From: Gadus chalcogrammus
Taxonomy: Eukaryota > Chordata > Actinopteri > Gadiformes > Gadidae
Reading direction: 5' to 3'
Length of the DNA stretch: 64,000 nucleotides
NCBI RefSeq assembly: GCF_026213295.1
Contig: NC_079415.1
Span: 35,797,247 to 35,861,246 of the forward strand
This document shows, in pieces, positions 43,691-64,000 of this stretch. Under the pieces are notes generated by a model. It did no database searches, was not told where the DNA came from, and worked only from the letters and a program-made list of their open reading frames with translations. Position 1 is the first letter of the stretch. Every line of letters starts with the position of its first letter. The position numbers were made by a program, and so were the translations under genes.

Positions 43691-44686
43691 ACAAGTCAAT
43701 GACATCAGCCTATTCCTCAGTTCACTTAGATAAGTAAGGTTAACTTTAAGTACAAAGCATGCAAGAATATAATATGTATTGTTCCAAATGTTAAACACTT
43801 TTAATATTACCTGGCTTTCCTTGGTCAACAAGTGCCTGCACTCTGAGGGACAAAATCACACACTACCGGCTCTATGATTATAACTGTGTCTGCCACAGAC
43901 AAATAAAGTGGCATGGTTAACTATTACAGATGCATGTTCTACTGTTCAAATGAATATTGCCTTCACAGGGCTCATCTCTTAAATTCATGTGGTACGTCAT
44001 GGTGATTTAAGATCAGGTTAATAAACAAGGCGATGAATGGTTTTTAACGAAAGACCTCACTTCATATAACTAATGCATAATATGTAACTTCATGTTGCTA
44101 TAATGTTTAATATGTAACCCTTTTGTACGTAATGCTTGAATTACTGTATAGAATATATTTTGGGAATCGTAGGCTGGAAGGCAAATGTTAATGGGGCACA
44201 CGGCCCATAGTTTAGAGCATTCTGATTGGCCGAAGTGCATGTTGGAAAAAGCTACACAAGGGGGAATATAAATCAGATCCTGAATGCTGTTCGGGAGATC
44301 TTTGCAAATAAACTCAGGTGCAGTTGTTGCTCTTGCAGTGACAATAAAGCCTTGATCATTCAACGCTAGTCCTTCTCGACCTCATTAGACCATGGGTTTT
44401 ATCCACGACACCTTCCAGTCTGGACCCGCTTCAGAACGACCGTGTGTGTTTGGATATGGTTGGGTTACACAACATATAATATATAGGTATTAATAATAGA
44501 ACCTGTTATATAATGTAACATTATATAACATGTTACTGTTGAGGACAGGACCTGTGTCACGTACGGTACCTTTACCCACTGTTGACATCATAGTCATTTT
44601 ATGATTTAGTGCAGCACATTTGTTACATATTGAACCTTTAATCTTTCTTAAATCTTAATCAGAATACAAATTCAATAAGAGCTCAG
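43691..44686. other. Intergenic AT-rich DNA
   Basis: No gene seen. Contains the LTR-like segment listed next and a 12-bp inverted repeat (GTTATATAATGT / ACATTATATAAC) near 44503-44527. Confidence 0.5.
44113..44410 (+). mobile_element. Possible solo LTR (about 298 bp)
   Basis: Begins TGTAACCC and ends CCACGACA, and holds in order a CCAAT box in reverse (ATTGG, 44225-44229), TATAAA (44267-44272) and two AATAAA hexamers (near 44307 and 44343). That order is typical of a retrotransposon LTR. No target-site duplication was found at these ends and no internal region follows, so this is tentative. Confidence 0.3.
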
Positions 44687-45056
44687 TACATTGATCACTA
44701 CATTGATCACTACATTGATCACTACATTGATCACTACATTGATCAGTACATTGATCAGTACATTGATCACTACATCGATCACTACATTGATCAGGACATT
44801 GATCACTACATTGATCAGGACATTGATCACTACATTGATCAGGACATTGATCAGTACATTGATCACTACATTGATCAGGACATTGATCACTACATTGATC
44901 AGTACATTGATCAGGACATTGATCACTACATTGATCAGGACATTGATCACTACATTGATCAGTACATTTATCAGGATATTGATCGCTACATTGATCACTA
45001 CATTTATCAGTACATTGATCAGTAATTGGATCAGTACATTGATCAGGACATTGATC
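44687..45056. repeat. 12-bp minisatellite ACATTGATCACT
   Basis: Units ACATTGATCACT, ACATTGATCAGG and ACATTGATCAGT, about 30 copies. Each holds the palindrome TGATCA. Confidence 0.95.
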
Positions 45057-45294
45057 TTCAATTGTTCTTCACAGGGTACTCAAACGATCCAAGAGTTATT
45101 ATTTATAAGATCACTGTCTCCTATTTGTTGGTATACATTTGATATTATCACATTGTCCTTTCATTCTTCAGATGATTGTGTATTGACATGATTGTGTGTG
45201 TAGATGATTGTGTGTGGAGATGATTATGTGTAGATGTTGGTGGTTTTGGATGAGTGTGGGTTAAGATGTTGGTTGTTTTGGATGAGATGCTGGT
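45057..45294. other. 3' flank of aox, nothing recognised
   Basis: AT-rich, with short GATGATTGTGTGTAGA-like repeats at 45165-45260. No clear poly(A) signal for the minus-strand gene; TTTAAT at about 44636 is a weak candidate. Confidence 0.35.
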
Positions 45295-45556
45295 CTAGAA
45301 GGTGGTGTAGATGTGGATCTGGTTGTGGGTCCGGATGCTGGTGTAGATGTTGGTCCAGATGTTGGTGTAGATGCTGGTCCAGATGTTGGTGTAGATGCTG
45401 GTCCAGATGTTGGTCCAGATGTTGGTGTAGATGCTGGTCCAGATGCTGGTGTAGATGTTGGTCCAGATGTTGGTGTAGATGCTGGTCCAGATGTTGGTGT
45501 AGATGCTGGTCCAGATGTTGGTCCAGATGCTGGTCCAGATGCTGGTCTAGGTGCTG
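45295..45556. repeat. Minisatellite abutting the aox stop codon
   Basis: Units GATGTTGGTGTAGATGCTGG and GATGTTGGTCCA, about 20 copies. On the minus strand the array begins right after the stop codon (TAG at 45561-45559), so it is probably in the 3' UTR. Confidence 0.9.
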
Positions 45557-45558
45557 AT

Positions 45559-63512
<17,954 letters not shown>

Positions 63513-63612
63513 CTGTCAATCAAAGAAACTCACCTGTCCATCACAAGCACTCACCTGTCAATTAATACACACACCTGTCCATCACAAACACACCTACTCA
63601 CCTGTAATTTAC

Positions 63613-63882
<270 letters not shown>

Positions 63883-63885
<3 letters not shown>

Positions 63886-64000
63886 TTATGTTCTTATTTG
63901 CACTGTAACTTGTTACTATTTTTATCTTCTTATTCCACTTTTTTTTTTCCATCATTAAGGAGAGCTGGGGATTTAAAAATGTCATTGCTATGACTGCTTA
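63883..64000. other. Right edge, within aox intron 1
   Basis: No coding exon seen. The missing aox first exon must lie beyond 64000. Confidence 0.5.

Overview
The window is nuclear DNA of a vertebrate, almost certainly a ray-finned (teleost) fish. It carries four split protein genes with GT-AG introns, all clearly homologous to vertebrate genes. It also holds a 5S-rRNA-derived SINE, tRNA-derived SINEs with the usual fish tail, MITEs, and a very high density of micro- and minisatellites. Such repeat density recalls gadiform (cod-like) genomes, but that placement is inference only.

Layout. (1) 1-1534: 5' flank with SINE fragments. (2) 1535-10666, plus strand: cystathionine beta-synthase (cbs), 14 coding exons, 578 residues. 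(3) 11131-31002, plus strand: a large zinc-finger protein of the ZNF654/ZNF292/RLF family, best match ZNF654, 10 coding exons and 2409 residues. Its start codon is only 464 bp past the cbs stop codon, and its giant ninth exon holds about 630 residues of an 8-residue coding minisatellite. (4) 31003-35391: the zinc-finger gene's 3' region, satellite-like arrays, a MITE and a perfect hairpin. (5) 35392-41470, minus strand: VEGF-C, 8 coding exons, 416 residues, with signal peptide, cysteine-knot domain and C-terminal Cys-rich repeats. (6) 41471-45558: tandem arrays and possible element remains, no gene seen. (7) 45559-63512, minus strand: aldehyde oxidase, 34 exons giving 1341 residues; only the first coding exon lies beyond the right edge. 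(8) 63513-64000: aox intron 1 with CGCA and CA microsatellites. Exon chains were built by hand; every junction was checked for reading phase, and all four chains close in frame.

The genes do not form an obvious pathway: transsulfuration, a nuclear zinc-finger protein, lymphangiogenic signalling, and a molybdo-flavoenzyme. The unifying oddity is structural. Nearly every intron is filled with a tandem array, and in about a dozen introns of all four genes the repeat unit contains the splice junction itself (last exon bases plus 5' splice site, or 3' splice site plus first exon bases). Arrays range from simple dimers of about 20-50 bp to long blocks. They look like successive stages of one process: duplications that straddle exon borders are tolerated because the extra copies fall in the intron. 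In one aox exon the same process made an in-frame coding repeat, and in the zinc-finger gene a 3.5-kb tandem duplication copies the first 45 bases of an exon.
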